Origin: Saccharothrix sp. HUAS TT1
GTDB lineage: Bacteria > Actinomycetota > Actinomycetes > Mycobacteriales > Pseudonocardiaceae
NCBI RefSeq assembly: GCF_040744945.1
Contig: NZ_CP160453.1
Span: 1,550,001 to 1,614,000 of the forward strand
Length of the DNA: 64,000 nt
Direction: 5' to 3'
The notes below the pieces were generated by a model, which did not search any database, was not told where the DNA came from, and was given only the letters and a program-made list of their open reading frames with translations. Positions 7,692-16,918 of the stretch are shown one piece after another (the first letter of the stretch is position 1; each line of letters starts with the position of its first letter). A program made the translations under genes and the position numbers.

Positions 7692-8711
7692 TCAGGCGAC
7701 CGCCCGGCGCAGCACCCAGGTGCGCACCAGCGCGCCCGTCACGCAGGACAGCAGCAGCACCGCCAGCAGCACGGGGGCCGCCACGCCGCCGCCCATCCGG
7801 CCGACGCCGGGCAGCGCCTGGGCCCGGCCCGCGGTCTGCACGCCGTCCGAGTCCTCCGCGCCGGGCACGCCGTAGCCGGGCCGGTAGCCGCTCACGCCGC
7901 CGCCGTAGCGCACGCCGGGTGACGGCGCGTACTGGCCGGGCACGGCGAACGGCAGGGACCCGTAGCTGAACAGCGGCACGCGGCCGAAGTTGCCGCCCCA
8001 CGGGTTCGGGCCGTAGAGCCGCAGGTCGATGGCGCCGACGCCGCCGACGGGCGCGTCGGCCGAGCCTGCCGGGGGCTGGGCGCCGGGCGTGCCGCCGGGG
8101 TTGGGGGTGCCGGGGGTGCCGGGGGTGCCGCCCGGCTGACCGGTCTGCGGCGGCTTGTTGGGGGCCGGGGTGCCGGCCGGCAGGCCAGGCAACTGCTCGG
8201 TGGCCTTCTCCGAGGCCTCCGCGAGCGCCTTCGACCCGTCCTGGACGGGCGCGGCGACGGCGTTGACGCCCTGCACGGTGATGCCGCACAGGCCGGTCAG
8301 CGTCGTGCGCACGCCGTTGGAGAGGGTGACGATGATCGGTCCGAGCAGCGGCAGTTTGGCCAGCTCGGCGTTGACCTTGTTCGCGATCTCGCCGCCGGTG
8401 ATGACGCCGGACCCGGTGGGGATCGCGCCGACCGGGATGGGCGGCAGGGCCGAGAACGCCTGCCGGAACGGCGCGGCGAGCGGCGGGCCGAGCAGCGGGA
8501 CCGCCCGGATGAGCTGCACCACCGGGTCGAGCACGGCGGACGGGCTCAGCGACACCGGCGTGCCGGGCGCGCCCCGCACGGTCGCCGCGCAGTCGCCGAC
8601 CACGACGGGTTCGGCGGCCGCGGCCGACCCGGAACCAGCGGCGGCGCCGGCCGTGCCGACCGCGAGCACGACGGCCGCCGCACCCACCAGCCGAGTGAGC
8701 CGGATCCGCAT
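7692..8711 (-). CDS. Exported membrane-anchored Pro/Gly-rich protein of unknown function
   Basis: Protein of 339 aa whose family I do not recognise. Residues 1-33 are a signal peptide (basic start, hydrophobic core, Ala-rich end). Two Cys, at about 40 and 143 (GDCAAT and GLCGIT), could form a disulfide. Residues about 180-235 are a Pro/Gly/Thr linker with GTPGTP repeats, encoded by a 9-bp tandem repeat near 8101-8130. A C-terminal hydrophobic segment (about 314-334) followed by RTWVLRRAVA would anchor it with a short cytoplasmic tail. It has AGGAGG ahead of the ATG at 8711. It lies upstream of rpsF on the same strand and diverges from nfo. A cell-surface or cell-wall role is a guess from topology. 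Confidence 0.8.
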   Translation of the reverse strand: MRIRLTRLVGAAAVVLAVGTAGAAAGSGSAAAAEPVVVGDCAATVRGAPGTPVSLSPSAVLDPVVQLIRAVPLLGPPLAAPFRQAFSALPPIPVGAIPTGSGVITGGEIANKVNAELAKLPLLGPIIVTLSNGVRTTLTGLCGITVQGVNAVAAPVQDGSKALAEASEKATEQLPGLPAGTPAPNKPPQTGQPGGTPGTPGTPNPGGTPGAQPPAGSADAPVGGVGAIDLRLYGPNPWGGNFGRVPLFSYGSLPFAVPGQYAPSPGVRYGGGVSGYRPGYGVPGAEDSDGVQTAGRAQALPGVGRMGGGVAAPVLLAVLLLSCVTGALVRTWVLRRAVA

Positions 8712-8748
8712 GTCTGGCCTCCTGCGCCGCGGTCGATCGCCGGTTTCC

Positions 8749-8760
8749 TACTTACAAGTA
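8749..8760. promoter_or_regulatory. TACTTACAAGTA near-palindrome in the divergent promoter region
   Basis: TACTT-AC-AAGTA has 5-bp perfect arms around a two-base centre. It stands out as AT-rich in an intergenic region of otherwise high GC, 38 bp ahead of the exported-protein ATG and about 105 bp ahead of nfo. It could be an operator or part of a promoter. No regulator is identified. Confidence 0.35.
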
Positions 8761-8865
8761 ACGAGCGTAGGTCGTGGCGGTGACGCCGACCACCCTCCTC
8801 GCTGACAAATTTGGTATCGGCGGCGGTCGGCGGACCGTTGCAGCGCCCGACTACCCTCCACAGTC

Positions 8866-9636
8866 ATGCGCATCGGGGCCCACGTCCGCGACGAAGACCC
8901 GCTCGGCGCCGCCGTCGAACGCGGCGCCGACGTGGTGCAGTTCTTCCTGGCCGACCCGCAGGGCTGGAAGGCGCCGAAGCCGCACCCGCAGACCGACGGG
9001 TTGCTGGCCTCCGACCTGGACGTCTTCGTCCACGCGCCCTACCTGGCCAACGTCGCGTCGCTCAACAACCGCATCCGCATCCCGTCCCGCAAGATCGTGC
9101 TCCAGCACGCCGACGCGGCGGCGAAGGTCGGCGCCAAGGGCCTGATCGTGCACGGCGGGCACGTCGCCAAGGGCGAGGACCCGGGCGACGGCATCGCGAA
9201 CTGGCGGAAGATGTTCGAGCGGCAGGCCGGGAGCGGCGGTTTCGCGGTCCCGATCCTGATCGAGAACACCGCGGGCGGCGAGAACGCCATGGCCCGGACG
9301 TTCGACATGCTCGGCAGGCTGTGGGACGCGGTCGGCGAGTTCGACGCCGGGTTCTGCCTGGACACCTGCCACGCGTTCGCCTCCGGCGAGGACCTGGTCG
9401 GCATCGTGGACCGGGTCAGGGCCATCACCGGCCGGATCGACCTGGTCCACCTGAACAGCTCGCGCGACCCGTTCGGCTCCGCGCGCGATCGGCACGCCAA
9501 CATCGCGTCCGGCACGATCGACCCGGGGCAGCTGGTCGCGGTCGCCGCCGCGGCGGGCTGCCCGGTGCTGGTCGAGACACCGGACGAAGGGCAAGCGGAG
9601 GACATCGCGTTCCTCCGCGAGCACCTGGGCCGATGA
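8866..9636 (+). CDS. nfo: Deoxyribonuclease IV (AP endonuclease, endonuclease IV family)
   Basis: Base-excision-repair enzyme of 256 aa that nicks DNA 5' of abasic sites, with a TIM barrel and three metal ions. It starts MRIGAHV, the family hallmark. Metal-ligand motifs are visible: VHAPYLAN, VHGGH, LIENTAGGEN, FCLDTCHAFASG, LVHLNSSRDPFGSARDRHANI and a final LVETP. Length is slightly under the typical 260-285 aa. There is no Shine-Dalgarno sequence; TACCCT at 8852-8857 lies 8 bases before the ATG, so the message is probably leaderless. The next gene starts inside its stop codon (ATGA), so the two are co-transcribed. Confidence 0.93.
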   Translation: MRIGAHVRDEDPLGAAVERGADVVQFFLADPQGWKAPKPHPQTDGLLASDLDVFVHAPYLANVASLNNRIRIPSRKIVLQHADAAAKVGAKGLIVHGGHVAKGEDPGDGIANWRKMFERQAGSGGFAVPILIENTAGGENAMARTFDMLGRLWDAVGEFDAGFCLDTCHAFASGEDLVGIVDRVRAITGRIDLVHLNSSRDPFGSARDRHANIASGTIDPGQLVAVAAAAGCPVLVETPDEGQAEDIAFLREHLGR

Positions 9637-11036
9637 GGGCGACACGGGAGGTGGTGACCGTGCCGGAGCGCGCGGACGCCGGGTCGCGGCTGCCGCGGTT
9701 CGGTCGGGTCGCGCTCGCCGCGGTCGTCCTCCTGTGCGGGCTGACGATGTTCGCCGGCTTCCTGAACAAGGACCGGTGCACCGGTCCCGAGTTCGACCAG
9801 TGGGGCCGCAGCGCGCCGGACTACGAGGAGCGCAACAAGGCCGAGGTCTGCTACTCGGACATCCAGCACCTGTGGATCGGCCGGGACGTGGACCGGCACG
9901 TGTTCCCGTACGTGCACGGCAGCATCAACAGCAAGGGCGTGCTGATCGGCGGCGTGGTCGAGTACCCGGTGCTGACCGGCCTGCTGATCTGGGCGGGCGC
10001 GATCTTCGCCCACACCGACGCCGCGTTCCTGCTGTTCTCGGCGCTGCTGATGGCGCCGTTCGGGCTGGCCACCGGGTGGCTGCTGGGCAAGCTGAGCCGG
10101 TGGCGGGCGCTGATCTGGGCGCTCGGCCCGCCGATGGTGCTCTACGCGTTCCACAACTGGGACCTGCCGGTCGTGTTCTGCGCGGTGGCGGCGGTGTACG
10201 TGGTGCACCGCGGCTGGGGACGGCGCGAGCGGCCTCTGGCGCACCGCGCGGTGGCCGCGTCGGTGCTGCTCGGCCTGGGGTTCGCGTTCAAGATCTACCC
10301 GGCGATCTTCGTGCTGCCGCTGTGCCTGTACGTGCTGACCGGCGGTCCGGGCGGCCGGTGGCTGCCGCGCGGGGTGCGGTACGACTTCGCGGGCGCGGTG
10401 AAGGTCGCGGTGGCGTCCGTGGTCACGGTGGTGCTGGTCAACCTGCCGTTCGTGATCGCCGGGGCGGAGGGCTGGAAGGCGTCGTTCGCGTTCCAGGGCC
10501 TGCGCCGGGTGGACATCACCACGAACTCGATCTGGTTCTGGTCGATGCGGCCGTTCATGGCGGACGGCGCGATGCAGTCGCTGGTCGGCGTGCTGTCGCC
10601 GGTCGGCATGCTGGCGTCGTTCGGGCTGGCGTGCTGGATCGGGTGGCGGCGGTACCTGCGCGAGGGCAGCTACCCGTGGGTGCCGGTGTCGGCGGCGATG
10701 CTGTGCGGCTTCCTGCTGCTGCACAAGGTGCACTCGCCGCAGTACACGCTGTGGCTGGTGCCGATGTTCGTGCTGCTGCGGGTGAACTGGGGCTGGGTGG
10801 CGGCGTACTTCGCGGCCGACTTCGCCATGGGCGTCGGCATCTTCCGCTGGTACTACGCGATCGAGTTCGGCGAGCCGTCCGGCATCTACGACGGGTTCTC
10901 GGCGCAGGCCGTGGTGATCGGCGTGTGGGGCCGGGCGGCGCTGCTGGTGGCCCTGTTCCTGGTCTTCCTGCGCTCCGAGGTCACCTTCACCGACCGCGAG
11001 CCCACCCGCCGGCCGGCGCCCGCCGAGGCGTCCTGA
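9633..11036 (+). CDS. GT87-type polytopic membrane glycosyltransferase (DUF2029), extra copy
   Basis: Integral membrane protein of 467 aa of the polyprenyl-phosphate-mannose-dependent mannosyltransferase type (GT-C fold), likely acting on cell-envelope glycolipid or glycan. About ten hydrophobic segments are visible. The periplasmic EYPVLTG element after the first membrane helix and SPQYTLWLVP near residue 370 are shared with the convergent gene at 11091-12680, so the two are paralogues. The ATG at 9633 overlaps the nfo stop. A GTG at 9660 preceded by GGGAGG is an alternative start 9 codons in. The conserved mycobacterial locus has one such gene beside ponA1, and this second copy is additional. 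The acceptor is unknown. Confidence 0.85.
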   Translation: MRATREVVTVPERADAGSRLPRFGRVALAAVVLLCGLTMFAGFLNKDRCTGPEFDQWGRSAPDYEERNKAEVCYSDIQHLWIGRDVDRHVFPYVHGSINSKGVLIGGVVEYPVLTGLLIWAGAIFAHTDAAFLLFSALLMAPFGLATGWLLGKLSRWRALIWALGPPMVLYAFHNWDLPVVFCAVAAVYVVHRGWGRRERPLAHRAVAASVLLGLGFAFKIYPAIFVLPLCLYVLTGGPGGRWLPRGVRYDFAGAVKVAVASVVTVVLVNLPFVIAGAEGWKASFAFQGLRRVDITTNSIWFWSMRPFMADGAMQSLVGVLSPVGMLASFGLACWIGWRRYLREGSYPWVPVSAAMLCGFLLLHKVHSPQYTLWLVPMFVLLRVNWGWVAAYFAADFAMGVGIFRWYYAIEFGEPSGIYDGFSAQAVVIGVWGRAALLVALFLVFLRSEVTFTDREPTRRPAPAEAS

Positions 11037-11041
11037 CCCCG

Positions 11042-11089
11042 CCGGGTCGAGCGCGCGTGGCTCGACCCGGGGCGAGGGCGCCGCTCGCC
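11042..11089. terminator. Bidirectional terminator between the convergent GT87 genes
   Basis: CCGGGTCGAG (11042-11051) pairs perfectly with CTCGACCCGG (11061-11070). A second hairpin GGCGAG/CTCGCC spans 11071-11089. Both lie in the 54-bp gap between the two convergent stops. Confidence 0.75.
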
Positions 11090-11090
11090 G

Positions 11091-12680
11091 TCAGTCCGCC
11101 GGGGCGGCGGCGGCGACCGGCTTCTCCCGCCGGCCGAACCGCAGCACGTACCGGTCCGGCGCGCCGTCGATGAAGCCGCCGCACGGGTCGTCGTCGCCCG
11201 CCTGCCGCACCTTGTCCAGCTCCGGCCGGTAGATCTCGCGGACGATGAGCACGCACAGCACGACCACCGCGATGTCCCGGGCCACCACCGCGCCCAGGAA
11301 CCAGTCGATCGGCAGGCCCTTGTTCTCCTCGCCCAGGTAGAAGAACATCCGCGGCGCCCAGACCAGCGCGTCCACCGTCATCCACGCCAGCAGCAGCTTC
11401 CACCGCGGCAGCGCCAGCACCGCCAGCGGCACCAGCCACAGCGAGTACTGCGGGCTCCACACCTTGTTGGTCAGCAGGAACGCGGCCACCACGAGGAACG
11501 CCAGCTGCGCGAACCTCGGCCGGCGCGGCGCGGACATGGCGACGAACCCGATCGCCGCGCAGCACACCAGGAACAGCACGGCGCTGACCGCGTTCAACAC
11601 CTCAGGCGCCTCGCCGTGGGCCAGCCCCGGGTCGAAGCCGGGCCAGCCGGTCCACTGCGCGACCACGTTGTACAGCGAGTCCGGGTCGACGCCGCGCTCG
11701 GTGTTCAACCGGAAGAACTCGCGCCAGCCGTCCGGGTACAGCAGCGCGATCGGCGCGTTCACCAGCGCCCACGTCGCCAGCGTCGCGCCCAGCGTGGTCA
11801 ACCCGGCCCGGATGCGGTCCGACCGCCAGCACAGCAGCAGCAACGGCCCGAGCAGGAACAGGGGGTACAGCTTGGCCGCGCCGCCCAACCCCAGCAGCAC
11901 GCCCGCCAGCACCGGCTTCTTGCGCGCCCACGCGAGCATCCCCGCCGTCGCGAACGCCGTGGCCAGCGTGTCGAAGTTGGTGAACGCGTGCACGACGACC
12001 AGCGGCGACACCGCCACCAGCACCGCGTCGTACGGCCGCCGCCTGGCCAGCTGCGCCACCGCGTACGCGGTCACCAGCCACGCCAGCGCCAGCCACAGCG
12101 CGGTGATGTTGAAGTACACGATCACCGTCATCGGGTTCGGCAGCCACCCGGACGCGGCGATCGCCGACCAGCCCTGCGCCATGCGCGCGTTGAGCAGCTG
12201 GAACATGCCCGTCAGCACCGGGTACTCCATGTACCGCACGTGCGCCGTCGGCTTGCCCTCGTCGTCCACCCACGACGTCTTGTAGGGGAACGTGTCCGGC
12301 TTGTCCAACCGCTCCGCCGTGTACAGCGGCACGGTGTCGGAGTAGCACATCGCGGTGAACTGCTTGCTGCCCCGCCAGTCCAGCTGCAGCACGCCGTTGG
12401 AGTCGGTGTACTGCTGGATGCACGGCGACTTCTGGAACCACGACAGCGCCAGCGTCACGACCGCGAACAGCAGCACCACGCGCAGCGGCGTCCAGAACCA
12501 GTGCCGACCGACCGACGCGTGCCTGCCGACGGGGCCGCCGATGGGCTTGCTGGCACCCCGCGCCAGCGGTTCGGTCCAGGTCGGGTTGACCCGCTCGTCC
12601 GGACCGAGCGAGTCCACGTCGTCGGCGTTCGCCTGCGGGTGCTGCGAAGGGCTGGCCACGGGCACGGATGCTACGGGCAC
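11091..12680 (-). CDS. GT87-type polytopic membrane glycosyltransferase (DUF2029), ponA-linked copy
   Basis: Integral membrane protein of 529 aa, GT-C fold, in the position of Rv0051 of M. tuberculosis between ponA1 and the rpsF block. A cytoplasmic N-terminus of about 75 residues is rich in Pro and acidic residues. A first membrane helix ([15 protein letters not shown]) and a periplasmic loop with CIQQY, MCYSDT and MEYPVLTG follow. Nine or more further helices and [10 protein letters not shown] near residue 420 come next. The C-terminal tail is cytoplasmic and charged. Start at 12680 ([11 protein letters not shown]) is the first in frame; the leader residues are weakly constrained, so it could be shorter. 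It is read in the same direction as ponA but a strong terminator separates them. Confidence 0.86.
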   Translation of the reverse strand: MPVASVPVASPSQHPQANADDVDSLGPDERVNPTWTEPLARGASKPIGGPVGRHASVGRHWFWTPLRVVLLFAVVTLALSWFQKSPCIQQYTDSNGVLQLDWRGSKQFTAMCYSDTVPLYTAERLDKPDTFPYKTSWVDDEGKPTAHVRYMEYPVLTGMFQLLNARMAQGWSAIAASGWLPNPMTVIVYFNITALWLALAWLVTAYAVAQLARRRPYDAVLVAVSPLVVVHAFTNFDTLATAFATAGMLAWARKKPVLAGVLLGLGGAAKLYPLFLLGPLLLLCWRSDRIRAGLTTLGATLATWALVNAPIALLYPDGWREFFRLNTERGVDPDSLYNVVAQWTGWPGFDPGLAHGEAPEVLNAVSAVLFLVCCAAIGFVAMSAPRRPRFAQLAFLVVAAFLLTNKVWSPQYSLWLVPLAVLALPRWKLLLAWMTVDALVWAPRMFFYLGEENKGLPIDWFLGAVVARDIAVVVLCVLIVREIYRPELDKVRQAGDDDPCGGFIDGAPDRYVLRFGRREKPVAAAAPAD

Positions 12681-12725
12681 CGGTCAACAGCAGCTGTGAG
12701 GTCCGGTCGACCCCGGCCCGGAACA

Positions 12726-12770
12726 CCGAAGGGCCCGGCCCCGGCGCGACGCCGGAGCCGGGCCCTTCGG
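12726..12770 (-). terminator. Strong hairpin terminator downstream of ponA
   Basis: CCGAAGGGCCCGGC at 12726-12739 pairs with GCCGGGCCCTTCGG at 12757-12770, with GGCG/CGCC pairing inside. The hairpin lies 13 bp past the ponA stop at 12783. Confidence 0.8.
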
Positions 12771-12782
12771 GGGCGACCGGTG

Positions 12783-15668
12783 CTAGCCGGTCGGCGGACC
12801 GCCGTTGCCGCCGCCGATCGGGTCGGGCTTGTCCTCGGTGGTGGTGCTCGGGTTGGTCGGGCAGAGCGGACCCTGGCACGGCCGCGTGGGGCGCGTCGTG
12901 GTGGTCGTCGCGGTCGTCGTCTCGCGCTGCTCCGTGGTGGTCGGGCGGTCTTCCTCGTCCCGCTTGGTCGTGGTCGTGGTGGTCGTCGCGGTCGTCGTCT
13001 TGACCGGCTTGTTGTACTGGCCCATCGGGACGGCCTTGGGGAAGGTCTCCGCGGGGGTGCCGGCCAGCGCCCGGTCCATGAACCTCTTCCAGATCTGGCC
13101 CGGCAGGCCACCACCGAAGATCGGGTTGCCCTTGGCGTCCTGCAGCGGCTCGTTGCCCGCGTTGCGACCCATCCACACCGAGGCCGACAGCGACGGCGTG
13201 TAGCCGACCATCCACGCCTTCGAGTTCTGCCCGGTGCTGCCCGGGAGCTCGTGCGTGCCGGTCTTGCCGGCGCACTCGCGGCCCGTGCACGGGATCTTGG
13301 AGTACGTCAGGACCGGCTTCAGCGACTCGGTGACGTTGTCGGCGATGTTCCGGCTCGTCGTCGGGTCCGGGTCGAAGGCGGGGCGCGTCTGGTCGACGTG
13401 CTGGTGGATCGCCTTGCCCTCGGTGTTGGTGATCTTCGAGATGAAGAACGGCTCGTGGTAGACGCCGCGCGCGGCGAACGAGGCGTAGGCGGAGGCCATG
13501 TCGAACGGCCGCACCTGCGCCTCACCGCCGCCGATCGCGATACCGGCGTTCGGCGGGCCACCCGTGTCGGGGTTGACCAGCAGCTTCTTCTCGACGCCGT
13601 CCAGCTCGACGGTCCTCGGGATGCCCGCCGCGAACGCCGCGTCCGCGACCGGCTGGGTGCCGATCTCCAGGACCAGCTCGTAGAACACGGTGTTCAGCGA
13701 CATCTCCATGGCGTCGCGGATCGGGCACTCCTCGCCGCACTCGTTGCGGGGGTCCGACGCGTTGCGGATGGTGATGGGCTGGTCGCCGACGTTGTTGAAC
13801 GTCTTGGGCGACCGGCCGTCGTAGGTCGAGCCGAGGCCCTTGCCCGCCTTGAGGGCGGCCACCAGGTCGAACGGCTTGAACGACGAGCCCGCCTCCTGGA
13901 GCGTGCCGCGCGCGTAGTCCAGGCCCGTCCCCTCGTCACCGGCGTAGTACACCTTGACCGCGCCGCTGTTCGGGTCGATCGCGGTGAGCGAGGACTTCAG
14001 CCCCTCCGGCTGGCCCTTCAGCACCTCGGCCACCGACTCCTCGGCCGCCGTCTGCATCACCGGGTCGATGGTGGTGTAGACGGTGCCGCCGATCTTCTGC
14101 AGCCGCTCCACGTCCCACTCCAGCCGGGCCATCTCCTGCATGACCTGCTGCTTGATGTGCAGGCGACCGCCGCTGAGGCCGGACTGGTCCACCTGCTCGA
14201 TCGGCGCCGGGAACGGCTCGGCGGTGCGGTACGCCTGGTCGATCCACTTGTACTCGAGCATCTGGTCCATCACGTAGTTCCAGCGCTCTTGCAGGTACGC
14301 GGGCTGCTCGGACCGGCCCGGGTTCTGGGCCATGCCGGCCAGCAGGGCGGCCTGCGAGTACGTCAGCGCCTTCAGGTCGTCCAGCCCGAAGTACGCCTTG
14401 ACCGCGGTCTTGATGCCGTAGGCGCCCTTGCCGAAGTAGATCGTGTTCAGGTACGCGGTCAGGATGTCCTTCTTGTCCTGCTGCTGGGACATCTTGTAGG
14501 CGGTGACGGCCTCGGTGAACTTGCGCGTCAACGTCATGTCGGCCTGGTCGGTGGCCTCCTTGACGTACTGCTGCGTCAGCCCGGAGCCACCGCTCTGCTC
14601 GCCCTTGAGCTGGTAGTACGCGGCTCGGGCGATGGCGGTCAGGTCGAAGCCGACGTTGGTCTCGAACGTCGGGTCCTCGGCGGCCATCACGGCGTGCTTG
14701 ATGGACTCCGGCAGGTCCTCGTACTTGACCAGGGTGCGGTTCGCGTCGCCGGAGGCGATCTTGGTCATCTCCGAGCCGTCGGCGTAGAGGATGGTGATGG
14801 CCTTGCCCTGCTCGGCCGCGACGACCTCGGGGTTCGGCACCTCCACCACCTGGTAGGCGACGGCGAACGCGACGACGGGGGCCAGCAGCATGGCGCCGAA
14901 GGCGACGTAGGTCGAGCGGCGCACGCGGCGCCAGACCTTCTTCTTGCGCACGACGCGGGCCTCCTGTTCGGTCAGCTCCTCGTCGTACTCGTCGTCGTAG
15001 AACGGCTCCAGCTCGACCTCGTCCTCGCGGTGGGTGAGCAGTTCCGGCTCGCGCGGCGTGGTCTGGTAGACGGGTTGCAGCAGGTCCGTCGGCTCCTCGC
15101 CGGGCTGCCGCTGGGGACCCTGGCCCGCCGGCCTGCGCGGACCGCCGGGGCCCGCCGCGGGTGGGCGTCCGCCGGGCGGCACCGGGCCGCCGGGCGCGCC
15201 CGGACGGCGCACGCCGCCGGGCGGGGTGCCGGGTCGCTGGGGCGGACCGCCGGGAGCGCTGCCCGCCGCCGCCGGGCCGCCGAGGCCGTCCGGGCGCGCG
15301 CCGGGACCGTTCGGACCCGGCCTGCCGGGGACGGGACCGCCTTGGGGTCCGGGCGGGACGGGGCCGTTGGGGCCGACCATCCGGCGCGGGGGCGGGCCGC
15401 CGCGGGGGACGCCGCCGGGAGGGGGTCCCCCGGCCTGGGGGAAGCCGCCCGGGGGCGTGCCCGGCCGGGCGAAACCGCCCGGCGGGGTGCCGTGCCTGGC
15501 TCCGGGGCCGTCGATGGGAGCACGCCCGAAGCCACCTGGCGGGGTGTTCGGACGCTCCGGCTGATCCCCGGCGCCGTGGCGAGGTGGGTGACCGCCGCCG
15601 TCCGGGTCCTCCCCGGTCGGCCACTGCGGCTCCGCGCCACGATGCCTGTCGTCATGCTGGTCGTTCAC
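12783..15668 (-). CDS. ponA: Bifunctional class A penicillin-binding protein (PBP1)
   Basis: Peptidoglycan glycosyltransferase-transpeptidase of 961 aa in the cytoplasmic membrane. A long cytoplasmic N-terminus (1-250) is Pro/Gly-rich with repeated GTPPGGF or PPGGV units. Then come a basic-acidic patch and one membrane helix at about 254-274. The GT51 domain has AAEDPTF with catalytic Glu331 and GGSGLTQQ. The transpeptidase has SSFK (595-598), SLN (657-659) and KTGT (802-805). The tail is Thr-rich (TTTATTTTTTTK) and ends Gly/Pro-rich outside the cell. The GTG at 15668 follows GGGAGG at 8 bases. Longer readings lack a ribosome-binding site. It is the orthologue of mycobacterial ponA1 by position and architecture. 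Confidence 0.94.
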   Translation of the reverse strand: MNDQHDDRHRGAEPQWPTGEDPDGGGHPPRHGAGDQPERPNTPPGGFGRAPIDGPGARHGTPPGGFARPGTPPGGFPQAGGPPPGGVPRGGPPPRRMVGPNGPVPPGPQGGPVPGRPGPNGPGARPDGLGGPAAAGSAPGGPPQRPGTPPGGVRRPGAPGGPVPPGGRPPAAGPGGPRRPAGQGPQRQPGEEPTDLLQPVYQTTPREPELLTHREDEVELEPFYDDEYDEELTEQEARVVRKKKVWRRVRRSTYVAFGAMLLAPVVAFAVAYQVVEVPNPEVVAAEQGKAITILYADGSEMTKIASGDANRTLVKYEDLPESIKHAVMAAEDPTFETNVGFDLTAIARAAYYQLKGEQSGGSGLTQQYVKEATDQADMTLTRKFTEAVTAYKMSQQQDKKDILTAYLNTIYFGKGAYGIKTAVKAYFGLDDLKALTYSQAALLAGMAQNPGRSEQPAYLQERWNYVMDQMLEYKWIDQAYRTAEPFPAPIEQVDQSGLSGGRLHIKQQVMQEMARLEWDVERLQKIGGTVYTTIDPVMQTAAEESVAEVLKGQPEGLKSSLTAIDPNSGAVKVYYAGDEGTGLDYARGTLQEAGSSFKPFDLVAALKAGKGLGSTYDGRSPKTFNNVGDQPITIRNASDPRNECGEECPIRDAMEMSLNTVFYELVLEIGTQPVADAAFAAGIPRTVELDGVEKKLLVNPDTGGPPNAGIAIGGGEAQVRPFDMASAYASFAARGVYHEPFFISKITNTEGKAIHQHVDQTRPAFDPDPTTSRNIADNVTESLKPVLTYSKIPCTGRECAGKTGTHELPGSTGQNSKAWMVGYTPSLSASVWMGRNAGNEPLQDAKGNPIFGGGLPGQIWKRFMDRALAGTPAETFPKAVPMGQYNKPVKTTTATTTTTTTKRDEEDRPTTTEQRETTTATTTTTRPTRPCQGPLCPTNPSTTTEDKPDPIGGGNGGPPTG

Positions 15669-15761
15669 GAAATGGCCTCCCAGACCGGCGTGCAGTCGCA
15701 CGCGGTTCGGTGGTCGTACGCCGCTGCTCCTCGCCGGAGCGGCGCCCGTGGTCGGAGCGGT

Positions 15762-16166
15762 TCACTCCGCCGCGGTCCTCCTGCGTGGCTTCCGAGAGTT
15801 CAGGCCACGCGTTCCCAGGACGTATGACTGCACCAGGTGGTTCCAACTACATGTGCGGCAAACTTCGACCACGTGCACGGTGAACTCCTCGAAGAGGGTC
15901 GCCATGCGGGCCAGCTCGTCGGCGGTGCGCGCGGACCCGGCCGCGTGCTTGAGCTCGTCGCCGTAGACCCAGGACACGAGGGTGAGCGGTTCCTTCCGGC
16001 AGACCGGGCAGGTCACCTCGCTCGGACGGCCGTGGAACTTCGCGGCCCGCAGCAGGTACGGGCCGGCGTCGCAGACCTCCATCGTGCCCACGCGGCCCGC
16101 GTAGACCTCCGCCAGCAGCGCACGGCGCTGCAAGGCGTAGTCCACGACCTGGCGTTGGGTCGACAC
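15762..16166 (-). CDS. DUF5318-like zinc-ribbon protein (Rv0049 position)
   Basis: Small cytoplasmic protein of 134 aa, function unknown, conserved next to ponA1 in actinobacteria. It begins VSTQRQVVDYALQRRALL. Two Cys pairs, CPVC in the middle and CRTC near the end, plus an earlier VCDAGPYLLRAA, make a zinc ribbon likely. The C-terminal SYVLG...RKPRRRTAAE is basic. I start at the GTG at 16166 because the family starts there and because TACTCT sits 7 bases upstream with no Shine-Dalgarno sequence, the leaderless pattern. The frame stays open to 16256. Role in cell-wall synthesis is only suggested by its neighbour ponA. Confidence 0.82.
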   Translation of the reverse strand: MSTQRQVVDYALQRRALLAEVYAGRVGTMEVCDAGPYLLRAAKFHGRPSEVTCPVCRKEPLTLVSWVYGDELKHAAGSARTADELARMATLFEEFTVHVVEVCRTCSWNHLVQSYVLGTRGLNSRKPRRRTAAE

Positions 16167-16276
16167 GACGACCAGAGTACGTGCCGCCCCAACCCCGGTG
16201 ATGGGCCGTTCAGGGCAGTAGGCCGAAGGCAGGCGCGGCTGTGGGCCACGCGACACCGTGAGGGCCCGCGTGGATG

Positions 16277-16293
16277 TATCGGGCCGATATACT
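16277..16293 (+). promoter_or_regulatory. Palindromic operator overlapping the -10 of padR
   Basis: TATCGG-G-CCGATA (16277-16289) is a perfect 6-bp inverted repeat. A -10-like TATACT at 16288-16293 overlaps its right arm. It lies about 40 bp before the PadR start and fits autorepression by PadR, a common arrangement in that family. Confidence 0.55.
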
Positions 16294-16332
16294 CACCACA
16301 CCCATCGGCTCACCTGAGCGAGGAGGTGCTCC

Positions 16333-16878
16333 GTGCTGGAGTTCGCAGTGCTCGGCCTGCTGCACGAAGCGCCCATGCACGGCTATGAGCTGCGCAAGCG
16401 CTTGCACGAGTTGTTGGGGGCGTTCCGCGCGTTCTCGTACGGGACGCTGTACCCCACGTTGCGCAAGTTGCAACGCGGTGGCCTCATCGTCGAGGAAGTG
16501 CCCGAGGACGACTCGGCCCGCTGGGGCCGACGGGCGCGCAAGGTCTACAAGCTCACCGCCGAGGGCAAGGAGAGGTTCGCCGAACTGCTGGCCAACGCCG
16601 GCCCCCAGACGTGGGACGACGACTCGTTCGGCGTCCACCTGGCGTTCTTCTCCCGCACCCCCGCCGAGATCAGGATGCGCATCCTCGAAGGCCGCAGGCG
16701 CCGCGTCGAGGAGCGCCGTGAAGGGCTGCGCACCTCGTTATCGGCCACCAGCGAGCGCATCGACCGGTACACCCGGGAGCTGCACCGGCTCGGGTTGGAG
16801 AGCACCGAGCGCGAGGTGCGGTGGTTGAACGAGCTGATCGCCCACGAGCAGGCCGAGCAGCGCGAGCGGGACCAATAA
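16333..16878 (+). CDS. PadR-family transcriptional regulator
   Basis: DNA-binding regulator of 181 aa. The winged helix-turn-helix occupies residues 1-85, with the family pattern [23 protein letters not shown], then [17 protein letters not shown] and a beta wing ([15 protein letters not shown]). A C-terminal helical dimerisation domain follows (about 90-175). It is the counterpart of Rv0047c, which lies next to ino1 in mycobacteria. The GTG start follows AGGAGGTG. ino1 begins 40 bp downstream on the same strand, so PadR probably controls inositol phosphate synthesis together with itself. The ligand is unknown. Confidence 0.93.
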   Translation: MLEFAVLGLLHEAPMHGYELRKRLHELLGAFRAFSYGTLYPTLRKLQRGGLIVEEVPEDDSARWGRRARKVYKLTAEGKERFAELLANAGPQTWDDDSFGVHLAFFSRTPAEIRMRILEGRRRRVEERREGLRTSLSATSERIDRYTRELHRLGLESTEREVRWLNELIAHEQAEQRERDQ

Positions 16879-16918
16879 CCCCCGAATCAGCACGGAAAGA
16901 AACCAAGGAGGACTCGGC

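Noticed and set aside
11616..15827. A plus-strand open frame of about 1,400 codons opposite ponA and the GT87 gene.
   Set aside because: It is Arg/Gln/His-rich shadow coding, antisense to two well-supported genes, without a ribosome-binding site or recognisable domain.
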